Origin: Methanomassiliicoccales archaeon
GTDB lineage: Archaea > Thermoplasmatota > Thermoplasmata > Methanomassiliicoccales > Methanomethylophilaceae
Length of the DNA: 5,329 nt
Reading direction: 5' to 3'
Assembly (NCBI GenBank): GCA_900767505.1
Contig: CAAFZG010000119.1
Coordinates: 1-5,329, forward strand
The notes under the pieces were generated by a model. The model searched no databases. It saw only the letters and a list, made by a program, of their open reading frames with translations, and was not told where the DNA came from. Numbering within the stretch: the stretch's first letter is position 1; each line of letters opens with the position of its first letter. The translations under genes were made by a program, and so were the position numbers. Positions 5,008-5,329 of this stretch are shown piece after piece.

Positions 5008-5329
5008 TCATCTGCAGATCCGTACCTCCCTGGGTGTCAGCGACGCGCCGAAGATCTTCTGGAAATCGCCGCAGAGCTTCGTCATGCTGCACAGCTCCAT
5101 GCTGATGTCCTCGGCTGAGTGGAGCTCCAGCACGATCCCGTCGGAATCCCTGCGGAGCTTCATCGTTCTGACAGACCCGTTGCGGTGCCTGTCGGCGACA
5201 TCGGCCATCCTGAGGAACATGGCGCACCTGCGGATGGTCAGGGAATCGTCGGCGGGAAGTCCCGCGAGCTTCGGATCCTTGGCGCCCGGGAACTTCTTGT
5301 GATGGAATCTCACCATGAGCCCCATGGCA
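5008..5329 (-). CDS. Ppx/GppA-type exopolyphosphatase, C-terminal part (5' end outside window)
   Basis: The frame is open to the right edge and gives 106 residues, so the real start lies outside; the ATG at 5325 is probably internal. The sequence resembles the C-terminal HD-like helical domain of Ppx/GppA phosphatases: an MVRFHHKKFP segment near the visible start, a helix containing FLRMADVADRHRNGSV, then a short beta region (MKLRRDSDGIVLELHS) and a final helix ending KLCGDFQKIFGASL. Family members release phosphate from polyphosphate or from the alarmone pppGpp. The ASKHA-fold catalytic domain would lie upstream and is not visible, so the substrate cannot be judged. Downstream there is a 184-nt gap before nre, so it is probably a separate transcription unit. 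The family call rests on pattern recognition of this domain only. Confidence 0.7.
   Translation of the reverse strand, partial: AMGLMVRFHHKKFPGAKDPKLAGLPADDSLTIRRCAMFLRMADVADRHRNGSVRTMKLRRDSDGIVLELHSAEDISMELCSMTKLCGDFQKIFGASLTPREVRICR

Noticed and set aside
4931..5227. 98-codon minus-strand frame overlapping the end of the exopolyphosphatase
   Set aside because: Most of it is an Arg/Gln-rich shadow of the Ppx gene in another frame. Only the last part lies in the gap, with no start signal or family resemblance.
1..5329. CRISPR array, tRNA or rRNA gene, complete insertion sequence
   Set aside because: No regularly spaced short repeats, no cloverleaf-like segment and no terminal inverted repeats around the recombinases were found by eye; the gaps between genes are all short.

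Overview
The window reads as archaeal chromosome. It carries a group II chaperonin (thermosome) with a GGM-type tail, an Nre-family DNA repair protein (an archaeal family), TATA-box promoters about 25-40 bp upstream of start codons, and Shine-Dalgarno motifs on internal genes. The gene set and moderately high G+C fit a Thermoplasmatota/Methanomassiliicoccales-type methanogen. That placement is an inference from gene flavour, not from a marker gene. Every gene I can support lies on the minus strand, so the window is transcribed from right to left.

From the right edge: the C-terminal part of a Ppx/GppA-type exopolyphosphatase (5008-5329, running off the window) is followed by a 184-nt gap holding two small stem-loops and the promoter of the next operon. 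The operon is a two-gene unit: an Nre DNA repair protein (3546-4823) ending in a clear PCNA-binding (PIP) motif, then a radical SAM protein of the spore-photoproduct-lyase-like family (2751-3536). The second start codon lies 9 nt after the Nre stop, and its Shine-Dalgarno overlaps that stop. The pairing suggests, but does not prove, a linked role in DNA damage repair. A 9-bp hairpin straddles the radical SAM stop codon.

Next is the thermosome gene (1052-2662) with its own TATA box and a strong Shine-Dalgarno, followed by a hairpin plus T-run terminator (about 976-1009).

The left end is a recombinase region. A TATA box and a small inverted repeat precede a serine recombinase (146-919). This protein has the complete catalytic domain and DNA-binding 'recombinase' domain but stops before the zinc ribbon and coiled coil of large serine recombinases. 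Four nucleotides later, in another frame, a second serine-recombinase N-terminus starts (141 to the left edge). It repeats the first gene's start at 79% identity over 67 bp, then loses similarity to recombinases after about 28 residues. This looks like a rearranged or decaying integration module and is the part of the window most worth following up. I see no CRISPR array, tRNA, rRNA or complete mobile element.
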